A stretch of 64,000 bases of DNA from Paramicrobacterium humi (GTDB lineage Bacteria > Actinomycetota > Actinomycetes > Actinomycetales > Microbacteriaceae): positions 1,984,001-2,048,000 of the forward strand of contig NZ_FNRY01000001.1 in the NCBI RefSeq assembly GCF_900105715.1. The letters are read 5' to 3'. A program made the translations under genes and the position numbers. Positions within the stretch are counted from its first letter, which is position 1. Each line of letters starts with the position of its first letter. The notes beneath the pieces were generated by a model. It did no database searches. It worked only from the letters and a program-made list of their open reading frames with translations, and had not been told where the DNA came from. Shown in pieces: positions 17,459-26,708 of this stretch.

Positions 17459-17472
17459 TCGAAACGTTTAGA
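17459..17472. promoter_or_regulatory. Putative LacI operator 2 of the alpha-xylosidase regulon
   Basis: TCGAAACGTTTAGA contains the perfect palindrome AAACGTTT. It lies about 57 nt upstream of the GTG of the solute-binding protein. The regulator at 23120 is the natural candidate to bind it. Confidence 0.6.
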
Positions 17473-17528
17473 CACCACGTTTCGGCCGCGCATGCGCCGG
17501 CTCGCCGGCCCTTACAAGGAGGTAAACC

Positions 17529-18818
17529 GTGAAACGTCATCCGAAGGCCGCGGCGGGCATCGCCGCGCTTGGCCTCGGCGCCCTGCTGCTCTCCGGCTGC
17601 TCGGCGGGAGCCCAGCACGATGAGAACACCCTGACCCTGTGGCACTTCGAGAGCGAAGACTCCGCCATGGGCATCGCCTGGAACGAGGCGATCAAGACCT
17701 TCGAGAAGGAGACCGGCGCGACCGTCGAGTTCGAGGCGAAGAGCTTCGAGCAGATCCGCTCCACGGCGAGCCAGGTGCTCAACTCCAACGAGGCGCCCGA
17801 CATCCTCGAGTACAACAAGGGCAACGCGACAGCGGGCCTGCTCTCGAGCCAGGGACTGCTCTCGAGCCTCGACGACGCCGTCGACGAGTACGGCTGGGCC
17901 GACAAGCTCGCTCCCTCGCTGCAGACGACGGCGAAGTACGACGAGAACGGCATCATGGGCTCGGGCAGCTGGTACGGCGTGCCCAACTACGGCGAGTACG
18001 TCGAGGTCTACTACAACAAGGATATGTTCGCGAAGGCGGGTCTCGAGGTCCCGACGACGCTCGACGAGCTCGAGGACGTCATGCAGGCCTTCGCCGACGA
18101 GGGCGTGACGCCGCTCGCCGAGGCCGCCGCCGAGTATCCGCTCGGCCAGCTCTGGTACCAGCTCGCCCTCACAAAGGCCGACCGTGACTTCGTCGACGCG
18201 TACCAGCTCTACGCCGACGACGTCGACTTCTCCGGTCCGGAGCTGAGCTTCGCGACCCAGACCATCAAGGAATGGACCGACAAGGGCTACATCTCGAAGG
18301 AATCCACCGGGCTCAAGGCCGAAGACGCCGGCACGGCGTTCATCAACGGCACCTACCCGATCTTCTTCTCGGGCAGCTGGTGGTACAACCGCTTCACGAC
18401 CGAGATGAGCGACGACTGGGGCACGTTCCTGTTCCCCGGCGCCGAGATGTCGCCCGGCTCGGCCGGCAACATGTGGGTCGTGCCCGAGAAGGCGCAGAAC
18501 AAGGACCTCGCGTACAAGTTCATCGACATCACGATGCGCCCCGAGATCCAGGCGCTCATCGGCAACAACGGCGGCGTGCCCGTGGCAGCCGACCCGGCCG
18601 ACATCAGCGACCCGAAGAGCCAGGAGCTCATCGCCAACTTCAACACGCTCACCGAGCGCGACGGCATCGCCTTCTACCCCGACTGGCCCACGCCGACGTT
18701 CTACGACGAGCTGAACGCGGGACTCCAGGAGCTGCTCAACGGTTCGAAGGACCCGGCCGCCGTGCAGAAGGAGCTCGGCGAGAAGTACCAGTCAGGCGTC
18801 GACCAGATCGTCGGCTGA
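17529..18818 (+). CDS. ABC oligosaccharide importer, solute-binding lipoprotein
   Basis: A 429-residue CUT1 binding lipoprotein. Basic N-terminus, hydrophobic stretch and lipobox LSGC (Cys near 21) anchor it outside the membrane. Conserved segments include LTLWHFESEDS, FEQIRSTASQVLNSNEAPDILEY and EYVEVYYNKDMFAKAGLEVPTTLDEL. The start is GTG behind a perfect AGGAGG. With GH31 alpha-xylosidase and acetyl esterase in the same cluster, a decorated xylo- or xyloglucan oligosaccharide is the likely ligand. A strong hairpin follows the stop codon. Confidence 0.92.
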   Translation: MKRHPKAAAGIAALGLGALLLSGCSAGAQHDENTLTLWHFESEDSAMGIAWNEAIKTFEKETGATVEFEAKSFEQIRSTASQVLNSNEAPDILEYNKGNATAGLLSSQGLLSSLDDAVDEYGWADKLAPSLQTTAKYDENGIMGSGSWYGVPNYGEYVEVYYNKDMFAKAGLEVPTTLDELEDVMQAFADEGVTPLAEAAAEYPLGQLWYQLALTKADRDFVDAYQLYADDVDFSGPELSFATQTIKEWTDKGYISKESTGLKAEDAGTAFINGTYPIFFSGSWWYNRFTTEMSDDWGTFLFPGAEMSPGSAGNMWVVPEKAQNKDLAYKFIDITMRPEIQALIGNNGGVPVAADPADISDPKSQELIANFNTLTERDGIAFYPDWPTPTFYDELNAGLQELLNGSKDPAAVQKELGEKYQSGVDQIVG

Positions 18819-18825
18819 CAGCCCT

Positions 18826-18854
18826 GATGCCGCGGGGCCTCGCCCCGCGGCATC
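18826..18854 (+). terminator. Strong hairpin between binding-protein and permease genes
   Basis: GATGCCGCGGGG pairs perfectly over 12 bp with CCCCGCGGCATC around a 5-nt loop, 8 nt after the stop codon. Between a binding-protein gene and its permeases such a hairpin usually protects the upstream message or partly stops transcription, giving more binding protein than permease. Confidence 0.75.
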
Positions 18855-18900
18855 CGCCCCTGCCTTCCCTCACCGCACAACCACCCACGCGGAGGACCCC

Positions 18901-19875
18901 ATGGCCATTGCAGATGTGCAGTCGCGCACTGCCGGCAGCGCGCGCTCGCGACAGCGCACCCCGGCCGGACTGATTCCCGGCGCCTCGAGGAAGTCGTACT
19001 GGCTCTACCTCATTCCCGGCCTCGCCCTGCTCGCCGTCATCATCGTCATCCCGCTCGGCTGGAACGTCTACTTGTCGTTCACCGACTACCGCGGCATCAA
19101 GCCGCCGGAGTGGACGGGGCTCGACAACTGGGTGAAGCTCTTCGGCGACGCGACGTTCTGGACCTCGTTCGGCAACTCGATCGCGATGATCCTCGCGATG
19201 GTGATCCTGCCGACCGTGCTCGGCCTCGTGCTCGCGGCCATGCTCTTCGACCTCATCGGCCGCAAGTTCGGCGGCAAGCTCGCGAGCTTCCTACGCGCGA
19301 CCTACTACCTGCCGCAGATCCTGCCCTCGGTCATCGCCGCGATCGTGATCGGCTGGATCCTGCGCCCGCAGAACGGCGCCCTCAACAACGTGCTCGGCGC
19401 CGTCGGCCTCGAGAACCTGCAGCACAACTGGCTCGGCAGCCCCGACACCGCGCTCATCAGCATCATGGTCATCATGATCTGGGTGCAGCTCGGCTACCCG
19501 GTCGTGATCTTCATGGCGGCGCTGCAGCGCGTCGATCCGGAACTCTACGAGGCGGCGGAGCTCGACGGCGCGAACTGGTTCCAGCGCTTCCGCTCCATCA
19601 CCATCAGCATCATCCGACCCGAGGTGTTCGTCGTCGTGCTCACCTGCACGATCGCGGCGCTCAAGGTGTTCGGCCCCGTCTACGCGCTCACGCGCGGCGG
19701 CCCCGGAACCTCGACGATCGTTCCCGCGTACTACGCGTACAGCGAGTTCTTCCAGTCGCAGCAGGTCGGCTACGGAGCCACGATCGCGACGGCCCTCACC
19801 GTCGTGATCGCGATCGTGAGCGTCGTGTTCATCTCGTTTCAGACGAAACTCGAGCGCAAGGAGGAGGAGCGCTGA
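18901..19875 (+). CDS. ABC oligosaccharide importer, permease (MalF/UgpA type)
   Basis: A 324-residue permease with a basic cytoplasmic N-terminus of about 35 residues and six membrane helices. The ATPase-docking EAA loop is YEAAELDGANWFQRFRSITI. The ATG at 18901 follows CGGAGGA. Its TGA overlaps the ATG of the next permease by one base. Confidence 0.92.
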   Translation: MAIADVQSRTAGSARSRQRTPAGLIPGASRKSYWLYLIPGLALLAVIIVIPLGWNVYLSFTDYRGIKPPEWTGLDNWVKLFGDATFWTSFGNSIAMILAMVILPTVLGLVLAAMLFDLIGRKFGGKLASFLRATYYLPQILPSVIAAIVIGWILRPQNGALNNVLGAVGLENLQHNWLGSPDTALISIMVIMIWVQLGYPVVIFMAALQRVDPELYEAAELDGANWFQRFRSITISIIRPEVFVVVLTCTIAALKVFGPVYALTRGGPGTSTIVPAYYAYSEFFQSQQVGYGATIATALTVVIAIVSVVFISFQTKLERKEEER

Positions 19876-20756
19876 TGGCCACCGTCATGATGACGACCGG
19901 AACCGCGCAGAAGCGCCGTCCCGGCGGAAAGAACCGCAAGACCGCGGGCGACTGGCTGATCCTCGCGATCGCGATCGTGATCGGCTTCTTCATCGCCGTG
20001 CCGTTCCTGATGATCCTCATCAACTCGTTCAAGTCGCCCGCCGACTACAACGCCTCCGGCCCGCTCGCCCTGCCGACGGAGATCTACACCGACGGCATCG
20101 TCAAGTTCTGGGAGCGCGTCAACTTCCCCGAGAAGCTGTGGAACAGCGTCTTCATCTCCGGCCTCGTCGCCGTGTTCGCCGTCGTGATCTCGATGTTCAA
20201 CGCGTTCGCGCTCGGCATCGGCCGCATCAAGGGGCGCACGTGGATCGTCGTGCTCATCCTGCTCGCGAACATGCTGCCGCAGGAGGTGCTGCTCTACCCG
20301 CTGTACTTCATGTTCAAGCAGGTCGGGCTGTACGACAGCCAGTGGGCCGTGATCATCATCTTCACCGTCATCCAGTCCGCGTTCGGCACCTACTTGCTCG
20401 CGTCGGTGTACGGCACGTTCCCGAAGGAGCTGCTCGAGGCGGCATCCCTCGACGGCGCGAGCCGCTGGCGCATCCTCTGGAACGTGGTCTTCCCCATCTC
20501 GCGGCCGACGCTGAGCGTTCTGCTCATCTTCTTCTTCATCTGGACCTGGAACGAGTTCCTGATCCCGCTCACCTTCCTCGTGAGCAACGCGACACAGACC
20601 GTGCCCGTGGCGATCACGGTGCTGCAGGGCGACCGGCTCATGGACGTGACCACGACGAGCGCCTCGGCGCTGCTCGGCCTGATCCCCACGCTCATCTTCT
20701 TCCTCATCTTCCAACGCACCCTCACTCGGGGCATCACCGCAGGAGCAGTCAAGTAA
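19875..20756 (+). CDS. ABC oligosaccharide importer, permease (MalG/UgpE type)
   Basis: A 293-residue partner permease with six helices. EAA loop LEAASLDGASRWRILWNVVFPISRP. The ribosome site AAGGAGGAG lies inside the end of the preceding gene. The TAA stop is followed directly by the ATG of the alpha-xylosidase, so import and hydrolysis are co-translated. Confidence 0.92.
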   Translation: MATVMMTTGTAQKRRPGGKNRKTAGDWLILAIAIVIGFFIAVPFLMILINSFKSPADYNASGPLALPTEIYTDGIVKFWERVNFPEKLWNSVFISGLVAVFAVVISMFNAFALGIGRIKGRTWIVVLILLANMLPQEVLLYPLYFMFKQVGLYDSQWAVIIIFTVIQSAFGTYLLASVYGTFPKELLEAASLDGASRWRILWNVVFPISRPTLSVLLIFFFIWTWNEFLIPLTFLVSNATQTVPVAITVLQGDRLMDVTTTSASALLGLIPTLIFFLIFQRTLTRGITAGAVK

Positions 20757-23063
20757 ATGAAGTTCACCGACGGATTCTGGCAGATCCGGCCAGGCATCGA
20801 CGCCCTCTACGCCCAGGAGGCGCACGACATCGAGCACATCGGCGACAGGGTGCGCGTCACCGCGCCGACCCGGGTGATCGCCACGCGCGGTGACACGCTC
20901 AACCGGCCCGCGCTCACGGTGACCCTCTCGAGCCCGCTCGAGGGCGTCGTTCGCGTGCGCATCGAGAACCACCGCGGCTCCGCGCACGACCGCGGCTTCG
21001 AACTCGTCGGCGCGACGGACCCCGCGGTCGACATCCGGGTGTCCGAGTCGGAGGGCGTGCTGACGAGCGGGTCGCTCACGGCGCGCGTCACCGCGGGGAC
21101 GCCGTGGAACCTCGCGTTCGAATCCGCGGGCCGCGTGCTCACGCGAAGCGGGGCGAAGTCGATCGGCCGCATCGACGCGGGGGCGGATGCCGCTCTCGCG
21201 GTCGAGCCGGTCGGCGAAGTGGGCGCGTCCGAGAACGGTCGCCCCACGGCATCCCGATACCTGCACAGTCAGCTGTCGCTCGGCGTCGGGGAGCTCGTCT
21301 ACGGACTGGGGGAGCGCTTCGGCCCGTTCGTGAAGAACGGGCAGAGCGTCGACATCTGGAACGCCGACGGCGGAACCTCGAGCGAGCAGTCGTACAAGAA
21401 CGTCCCGTTCTATCTCACGAACCGCGGCTACGGGGTGCTCGTGAATCACCCCGAGCACGTGTCGTTCGAGGTGGGCAGCGAGGCCGTCGAGCAAGTGCAG
21501 TTCTCGGTCGCGGGCGAGGTGCTCGAGTACCTCGTCATCGACGGGCCGACGCCGAAGGACGTGCTCGAGCGGTACACGCGCCTCACCGGTCGGCCGGCGA
21601 AGGTTCCGGCGTGGTCGTACGGGCTGTGGCTCTCGACGAGCTTCACGACCGACTACGACGAGAAGACCGTGTCGAGCTTCATCGACGGCATGGCGAGCCG
21701 CGACCTGCCGCTCTCGGTGTTCCACTTCGACTGCTTCTGGATGCGCGAGTTCAACTGGACGGACTTCGAGTGGGACGCGCGCGTGTTCCCCGACCCCGAC
21801 GGAATGCTTCGTCGCCTGCACGACAAGGACCTGCGCATCAGCGTGTGGATGAACCCGTACATCGCGCAGCGCGGCTCCGCGTACGACGAGGCCGTCGCGG
21901 GCGACTTCCTCGTGAAGAAGCCGAACGGCGACATCTGGCAGTGGGACATGTGGCAGGCGGGCATGGCGCTCGTCGACTTCACAAACCCCGCCGCCGTCGC
22001 GTGGTACCAGGGCAAGCTGCGCGCGCTTCTCGAGCAGGGCGTGGATGCGATCAAGACCGACTTCGGCGAGCGCATCCCGACCGACGTCGTCTGGCATGAC
22101 GGCACGGACCCCGGCATCATGCACAACCTCTACACGCAGCTCTACAACCGGGCCGTGTTCGACGTGCTCGAGGAGTTCCGCGGCGAGGGCGAGGCCGTGC
22201 TGTTCGCGCGAAGCGCGACGGCGGGTGGCCAGCAGATGCCCGTGCACTGGGGCGGCGACAACTCGTCGTCGTTCGAGTCGATGGCGGAGACCCTGCGCGG
22301 CGGCCTCTCGCTCGCGATGAGCGGCTTCGGCTTCTGGAGCCACGACATCGGCGGGTTCGAGGGCATGCCGGATGCCGCGGTCTTCAAGCGCTGGGTCGCC
22401 TTCGGGCTGCTCTCGAGCCACTCCCGGCTGCACGGCTCGACGAGCTACCGCGTGCCGTGGCTGTTCGACGACGGCACGGAGGAGGCCGGCCAGAGCGCCG
22501 TCGACGTGACGCGCCGCTTCACACGGCTCAAGCTCGAGCTCATGCCCTACCTCTACCAGGTGGGCCTCGAGGCGCACGCGACGGGGCTTCCGTTCATGCG
22601 GCCCATGCAGCTCGAGTTCGCGGGCGACCCCGCCGTCGACAACCTCGACCGGCAGTACATGATCGGCGACAGCCTCCTCGTCGCTCCCGTGTTCAGCGCG
22701 ACCGGCGAGGTGCAGTACTACCTGCCCGCGGGGCGCTGGACCAACTACCTCACAGGGGAGAGCGCAGACGGCGGCGTGTGGCGCACCGAGACGCACGGCT
22801 TCGACAGCATCCCGCTGTGGGTGCGCGAGGGCTCCGTCATTCCGGTCGGCGCGCGCGCCGACCGACCCGACTACGACTACCTCGACGGGCTCACCGTGAA
22901 GGTGTTCCCCGGCGGCGGAGCGGGCGGTCGCGATGTGACGGTGACCACTCCCGAGGGAGGGGCCGCGACGTTCCACGCGACATGGGACGGCGAGAGCGTC
23001 GCCGTGACGTCGGACGCGACGGGCGCGTGGACGTGGGAGAGCGCCGCTCCGGCGGGACGGTGA
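20757..23063 (+). CDS. yicI: Alpha-xylosidase, GH31 family (YicI type)
   Basis: A 768-residue cytoplasmic glycosidase that releases alpha-linked xylose, for instance from isoprimeverose units of xyloglucan. The nucleophile is Asp435 in DAIKTDFGERIP and the acid/base Asp501 in HWGGDNSSSF; the 66-residue spacing equals that of E. coli YicI (Asp416/Asp482). FDCFWMREFNWTDFEWD is the YicI-type substrate loop. There is no signal peptide, so its substrate must be imported by the adjacent ABC system. The start follows GGAGCAGTCAAGTAA. Family and activity class are firm; the natural oligosaccharide is inferred. Confidence 0.93.
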   Translation: MKFTDGFWQIRPGIDALYAQEAHDIEHIGDRVRVTAPTRVIATRGDTLNRPALTVTLSSPLEGVVRVRIENHRGSAHDRGFELVGATDPAVDIRVSESEGVLTSGSLTARVTAGTPWNLAFESAGRVLTRSGAKSIGRIDAGADAALAVEPVGEVGASENGRPTASRYLHSQLSLGVGELVYGLGERFGPFVKNGQSVDIWNADGGTSSEQSYKNVPFYLTNRGYGVLVNHPEHVSFEVGSEAVEQVQFSVAGEVLEYLVIDGPTPKDVLERYTRLTGRPAKVPAWSYGLWLSTSFTTDYDEKTVSSFIDGMASRDLPLSVFHFDCFWMREFNWTDFEWDARVFPDPDGMLRRLHDKDLRISVWMNPYIAQRGSAYDEAVAGDFLVKKPNGDIWQWDMWQAGMALVDFTNPAAVAWYQGKLRALLEQGVDAIKTDFGERIPTDVVWHDGTDPGIMHNLYTQLYNRAVFDVLEEFRGEGEAVLFARSATAGGQQMPVHWGGDNSSSFESMAETLRGGLSLAMSGFGFWSHDIGGFEGMPDAAVFKRWVAFGLLSSHSRLHGSTSYRVPWLFDDGTEEAGQSAVDVTRRFTRLKLELMPYLYQVGLEAHATGLPFMRPMQLEFAGDPAVDNLDRQYMIGDSLLVAPVFSATGEVQYYLPAGRWTNYLTGESADGGVWRTETHGFDSIPLWVREGSVIPVGARADRPDYDYLDGLTVKVFPGGGAGGRDVTVTTPEGGAATFHATWDGESVAVTSDATGAWTWESAAPAGR

Positions 23064-23119
23064 TGGTGTTCTAGACTCCGAGCGGGGCGAAAGCGCCGGT
23101 CGGAGCGGATGGGGGAGCG

Positions 23120-24145
23120 TTGGCGAACATTCACGATGTCGCGAAGGCGGCCGGCGTGTCGATCAGCACCGTCTCGTACGCGCTGAGCGGCAAACGGTCG
23201 ATCGGGGAGGAGACCCGGCGGCGCATCGCCGACGCGGTGCGCGAGCTCGGCTACCGGCCGAACGCGGGTGCGCGCATGCTCGCGAGCACGCGGACGAACA
23301 TCTTCGCCGTGACCGCCCCGCTGCATTCCGGCACGTACGAGCCCGCGCACATGGCGTTCGTGCTCGCCGTGACGCGCGCGGCCCGCGCGTACGACTACGA
23401 CGTGCTGCTGCTCACAGAGGACGAGGCCACGAAGGGACTGCGCCGGGTCGCGGCGAGCCGCCTCGTCGACGGGGTGATCGTCCTCGACGTGTCGAAGGAC
23501 GACGAGCGCACGAAGCTGCTGCGGGAGCTCGACATCCCCGCTGTCGTCATCGGGATTCCCGACGACACCGAGGAGCTCGTGTGCGTCGACCTCGACTTCC
23601 GCGCCGCGGCCGAGCAGTCGGTGCGTCGCCTCGCGGACCTGGGGCACCGCCGCATCGGACTCCTCGGCCACCCGGAGCAGATCTACGCGCGCGGCTCGAA
23701 CTTCCCGCACCGCTTCCGCGCCGGCTTCCTCGACGCCGCGTCTGCGCTCGGCGTCGACGCAGCCTTCGCCATGCCGGGGCACGGCCCGGTCGGGGTCCGC
23801 GCGGCTCTCGACGAGCTGTTCGAGAAGCAGCCCGACATGACGGGGCTCGTTCTCAATTGCGAGGAGCCGATCCAGGCCTCCGTTCTCGACATCCTCGCCG
23901 ACCGCGGCGTGCGCGTGCCCGAAGACCTCTCGGTCATCTCGGCGTGCTCGAGCTTCGACACGACGCGATTCCACCCGCCGCTCGACGTCATCCCGCTCGT
24001 GGCCGCCGAGACGTGCGTGCGCGCCGTCGAGCTCGTCGTCGAGCAGATCGCGGGAGCGGAGGGACCGCACGTCGAGCTCGTACCGCCGCACTACAGCGAG
24101 CACGGCTCGACGGCTCCCGTCCCCGACCTGCGCGACGCTCGCTAG
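23120..24145 (+). CDS. LacI-family regulator, local control of alpha-xylosidase island
   Basis: A 341-residue repressor. Helix-turn-helix NIHDVAKAAGVSISTVSYAL, hinge GYRPNAGARMLAS, then a sugar-sensing domain ending with the conserved LSVISACSSFDTTRFHPPLDV segment. The start is TTG at 23120 behind GGGGGAG. It follows the alpha-xylosidase by 56 nt on the same strand and probably binds the two AAACGTTT-type sites at 17426-17472. Confidence 0.92.
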   Translation: MANIHDVAKAAGVSISTVSYALSGKRSIGEETRRRIADAVRELGYRPNAGARMLASTRTNIFAVTAPLHSGTYEPAHMAFVLAVTRAARAYDYDVLLLTEDEATKGLRRVAASRLVDGVIVLDVSKDDERTKLLRELDIPAVVIGIPDDTEELVCVDLDFRAAAEQSVRRLADLGHRRIGLLGHPEQIYARGSNFPHRFRAGFLDAASALGVDAAFAMPGHGPVGVRAALDELFEKQPDMTGLVLNCEEPIQASVLDILADRGVRVPEDLSVISACSSFDTTRFHPPLDVIPLVAAETCVRAVELVVEQIAGAEGPHVELVPPHYSEHGSTAPVPDLRDAR

Positions 24146-24148
24146 AGT
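24143..24148 (+). promoter_or_regulatory. -10 hexamer for a leaderless ROK transcript
   Basis: TAGAGT ends 7 nt before the GTG start and no ribosome-binding sequence is present. RNA starting about 6-7 nt after a -10 box would begin at the start codon. Confidence 0.45.
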
Positions 24149-24154
24149 CTGACT

Positions 24155-25324
24155 GTGGCAGTTCGCGGCAACAACCTCGACACCGTCCGCCGGCACAACC
24201 TGTCGACCGTCATCGGCCTTGTGCACCGCGACGGTCCGCTGTCGCGCTCAGAACTGACCGCGCTCACGGGACTCAACCGGTCAACCGTCGCAGCCCTCGT
24301 CACCGAGCTCACCGAGCTCGGCCTCGCTGTCGAGCTCTCGCCCGATGCGACCCGCAAGGTCGGCCGCCCCTCGCCGCTCGTCACGGCGAACCGCAACGCT
24401 GTCGCCCTCGCCGTGAACCCCGAGATCGACGCCATCACCGTCGCCGTCGTCGGCCTCGACATGTCGGTGCGCTCCCTCGTGCGCCGGGAAGTCGAGGCCG
24501 CCCCGAGCCCGAGCGAGGCCGTACGCATGACGGCGAGCCTCGTCGCCGAGCTCCGAGACGAGCTCCCGACCGGAGCGGCCGTGCTGGGTCTCGGGGCGGC
24601 GGTCCCCGGCCTCGTGCACAGCGCCGACGGTGTCGTGCGGCTCGCCCCGCACCTCGGCTGGCAGGACGTCCCGATCGCCGAGATGCTGCGCGAAGCGACG
24701 GGACTTCCCGCGTGGGCCGGCAACGACGCGAGCCTCGGCGCGGTCGCCGAGAGACTCTTCGGAGCGGGGAACGGCGTCACCGACCTCATCTACCTCAACG
24801 GCGGCGCGAGCGGCATCGGCGGCGGGATGATCTTCGGCGGTGAGCTGCTCGGCGGCATCGGCGGATTCGCCGGCGAATTCGGCCACACGCGCGTCGCCGG
24901 CGCGGCCGTTCCCGGCGCCGCCCTCGAGGACGAGGTCAATCGGGCCCGGCTGCTCGAGGCGCTCGGTCTCGGGGTCGCTGACGCCGATCAGCTCGAGGCC
25001 GCGCTTCTGTCCGCGACCGACGCCGACGCCGTCGAGGAGATCGACCGGCAGGTCGACATGCTCTCGACGGCGCTGCGGAACGCGATAAACATCCTGAACC
25101 CCGCGCTCGTCGTGCTCGGCGGCTTCCTCGGCAGCCTGCACGCCGCCCGCACCGAGCAGATGACGCGGCTCGTCGGACTGCAGACGCTCGGGCCCGCCTT
25201 CGAGGACGTCGCGATCACGCGCGCCGCTCTCGGCGACGAGATCCTCGTCATCGGCGCGGCGGAGCTCGTGTTCCAGAACGTGCTGTCGGATCCGGCGGCG
25301 CGGCGCGGCTCCGGCATCCAGTAA
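24155..25324 (+). CDS. ROK-family (XylR/NagC-like) regulator
   Basis: A 389-residue protein with an N-terminal winged helix (SRSELTALTGLNRSTVAALV) and a sugar-kinase-like ROK domain (GLGAAVPGLVHSADG, NDASLGAVAERLFG, GGGMIFGGELLGG). The usual zinc-binding motif CxCGxxGCxE after the conserved His (GEFGHTRV) is replaced by AGAAVPGAALED with no cysteine, so it lacks the structural zinc; it may still sense sugar. Its position after the LacI gene suggests a second input to the xylose/xyloglucan island. Confidence 0.88.
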   Translation: MAVRGNNLDTVRRHNLSTVIGLVHRDGPLSRSELTALTGLNRSTVAALVTELTELGLAVELSPDATRKVGRPSPLVTANRNAVALAVNPEIDAITVAVVGLDMSVRSLVRREVEAAPSPSEAVRMTASLVAELRDELPTGAAVLGLGAAVPGLVHSADGVVRLAPHLGWQDVPIAEMLREATGLPAWAGNDASLGAVAERLFGAGNGVTDLIYLNGGASGIGGGMIFGGELLGGIGGFAGEFGHTRVAGAAVPGAALEDEVNRARLLEALGLGVADADQLEAALLSATDADAVEEIDRQVDMLSTALRNAINILNPALVVLGGFLGSLHAARTEQMTRLVGLQTLGPAFEDVAITRAALGDEILVIGAAELVFQNVLSDPAARRGSGIQ

Positions 25325-25333
25325 AGTAGGACT

Positions 25334-25349
25334 CTCGAATCGATTCGAG
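25334..25349. promoter_or_regulatory. Perfect 16-bp palindrome upstream of MFS exporter gene
   Basis: CTCGAATCGATTCGAG is a perfect palindrome 10 nt after the ROK stop codon and about 68 nt before the exporter start. It has the look of an operator for a dimeric repressor; no TetR or MarR gene is adjacent. Confidence 0.55.
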
Positions 25350-25416
25350 TCGGGTTGCGGCTCGACCGATGGCATCCGCTTTCCACACTGGCACCACTAG
25401 AGGCAGGACACCCCTC

Positions 25417-26643
25417 GTGACCACCGTCGTGCATCCCGGTGACGCGCTCACCGGCCGTCAGAGGCTCGTCTACATCCTCGTGCTCGGCGGCCTCACCGCG
25501 CTCGGCCCCTTCACGATCGACCTGTACCTGCCCGCGTTCCCCGTGCTCACCGAGGAGTTCGGGGTCCCGGACTCGGTGATCCAGCTCACCCTCACGGGAA
25601 CGACGATCGGTTTCGCCGTCGGTCAGCTGTTCATGGGGCCGTGGAGCGACAAGGTAGGTCGTCGGCTGCCGCTCATCATCGCGACGAGCGTGCACGTGTT
25701 CGCGAGCCTCGCCGCCTCCGTCTCGCAAGACGTCATCGTCCTCACGGTGTTCCGCGTGCTGCAGGGTGCGGGAGCGGCGGCGGGCGGCGTCGTCGCGATG
25801 GCGATGGTGCGCGACCTGTTCGGCGGCAAGCCGCTCGTGCGGATGCTGTCGCGCCTCGCTCTTGTGAACGGCCTCGCGCCGATCCTCGCTCCCGTCATCG
25901 GCTCGCAGCTGCTGCTGCTCATGCCCTGGCGCGGGCTGTTCTGGTTCCTCGCGGCCTACGGCATCGTCGTCGTCTCCTGCGTCGCCGCGTTCATCGTCGA
26001 GACCCTCCCGACCGAGCGCCGCGTCGGGAAGGGGCACAGCACGACCCTCGAGCGCTATCGCAATGTCTTCGGCGACCGCATCTTCGTCGGCGTCGCCATC
26101 ATGGGCGCCATGAACTTCTCCGGCCTGTTCTCGTACCTGTCGAGCTCGCCGTTCCTTTTCCAGGAGCTCTACGCGCTCGACGCGCAGCAGTATGGCCTGC
26201 TGTTCGGCGTGAACTCGCTCGGCGTCGTCATCGGCGTGCAGATCTCATCGCGGCTCATGCGCTGGTACGGCCCGCAGTGGGTGCTCGCGACGACGACGAT
26301 CGTGCAGCTGCTGTCAGCGGCATCCATGTTCATTCTCGCCACGACCGACGCCGGCCTGCTCGGAGTGCTCATCCCGCTGTTCTTCTACATCATGGCGTGC
26401 GGATTCAGCTTCCCGGCCGTGCAAGTGCTCGGCCTCGTGAACCACGGCCACGAGGCGGGGACCGCGGCGTCTCTGCTCGGCGCGCTCAACTTCGGCGTCG
26501 CCGGCATCACCTCGCCGCTCGTCGGCGCGCTCGGGGTGAGCACGCAGACGATGTCGTCGGTGATGGCCGGAACGGCTGTCGTGTCGATCGCCTCCCTGTG
26601 GGCGATCGTGCGGCCGCGCTCGGTGCCCGCGCTCAGCGACTAG
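25417..26643 (+). CDS. MFS drug exporter, Bcr/CflA family
   Basis: A 408-residue inner-membrane proton-driven exporter with twelve predicted helices. GPFTIDLYLPAFP in helix 1, GQLFMGPWSDKVGRRLPL (motif A, loop 2-3) and VFRVLQGAGAAAGGVVAMAMVRD (motif B/helix 4-5) are diagnostic of the Bcr/CflA branch. I chose the GTG at 25417, behind GAGGCAGGA; an ATG at 25369 has no ribosome site and adds hydrophilic residues. Substrate unknown. A good terminator follows. Confidence 0.9.
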   Translation: MTTVVHPGDALTGRQRLVYILVLGGLTALGPFTIDLYLPAFPVLTEEFGVPDSVIQLTLTGTTIGFAVGQLFMGPWSDKVGRRLPLIIATSVHVFASLAASVSQDVIVLTVFRVLQGAGAAAGGVVAMAMVRDLFGGKPLVRMLSRLALVNGLAPILAPVIGSQLLLLMPWRGLFWFLAAYGIVVVSCVAAFIVETLPTERRVGKGHSTTLERYRNVFGDRIFVGVAIMGAMNFSGLFSYLSSSPFLFQELYALDAQQYGLLFGVNSLGVVIGVQISSRLMRWYGPQWVLATTTIVQLLSAASMFILATTDAGLLGVLIPLFFYIMACGFSFPAVQVLGLVNHGHEAGTAASLLGALNFGVAGITSPLVGALGVSTQTMSSVMAGTAVVSIASLWAIVRPRSVPALSD

Positions 26644-26660
26644 CCGATCGCGAACGCGAC

Positions 26661-26691
26661 GACGCCCGCTCGGATGAACCGGGCGGGCGTC
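26661..26691. terminator. Bidirectional terminator hairpin
   Basis: GACGCCCGC (26661-26669) and GCGGGCGTC (26683-26691) form a perfect 9-bp stem between the converging exporter and ABC-permease genes. Confidence 0.75.
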
Positions 26692-26708
26692 TCGCTGTTC
26701 GGATGCCG

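Noticed and set aside
19839-22976. A 1045-residue open frame on the minus strand
   Set aside because: It is the complement of the permease and alpha-xylosidase genes, with biased composition and no family motif.
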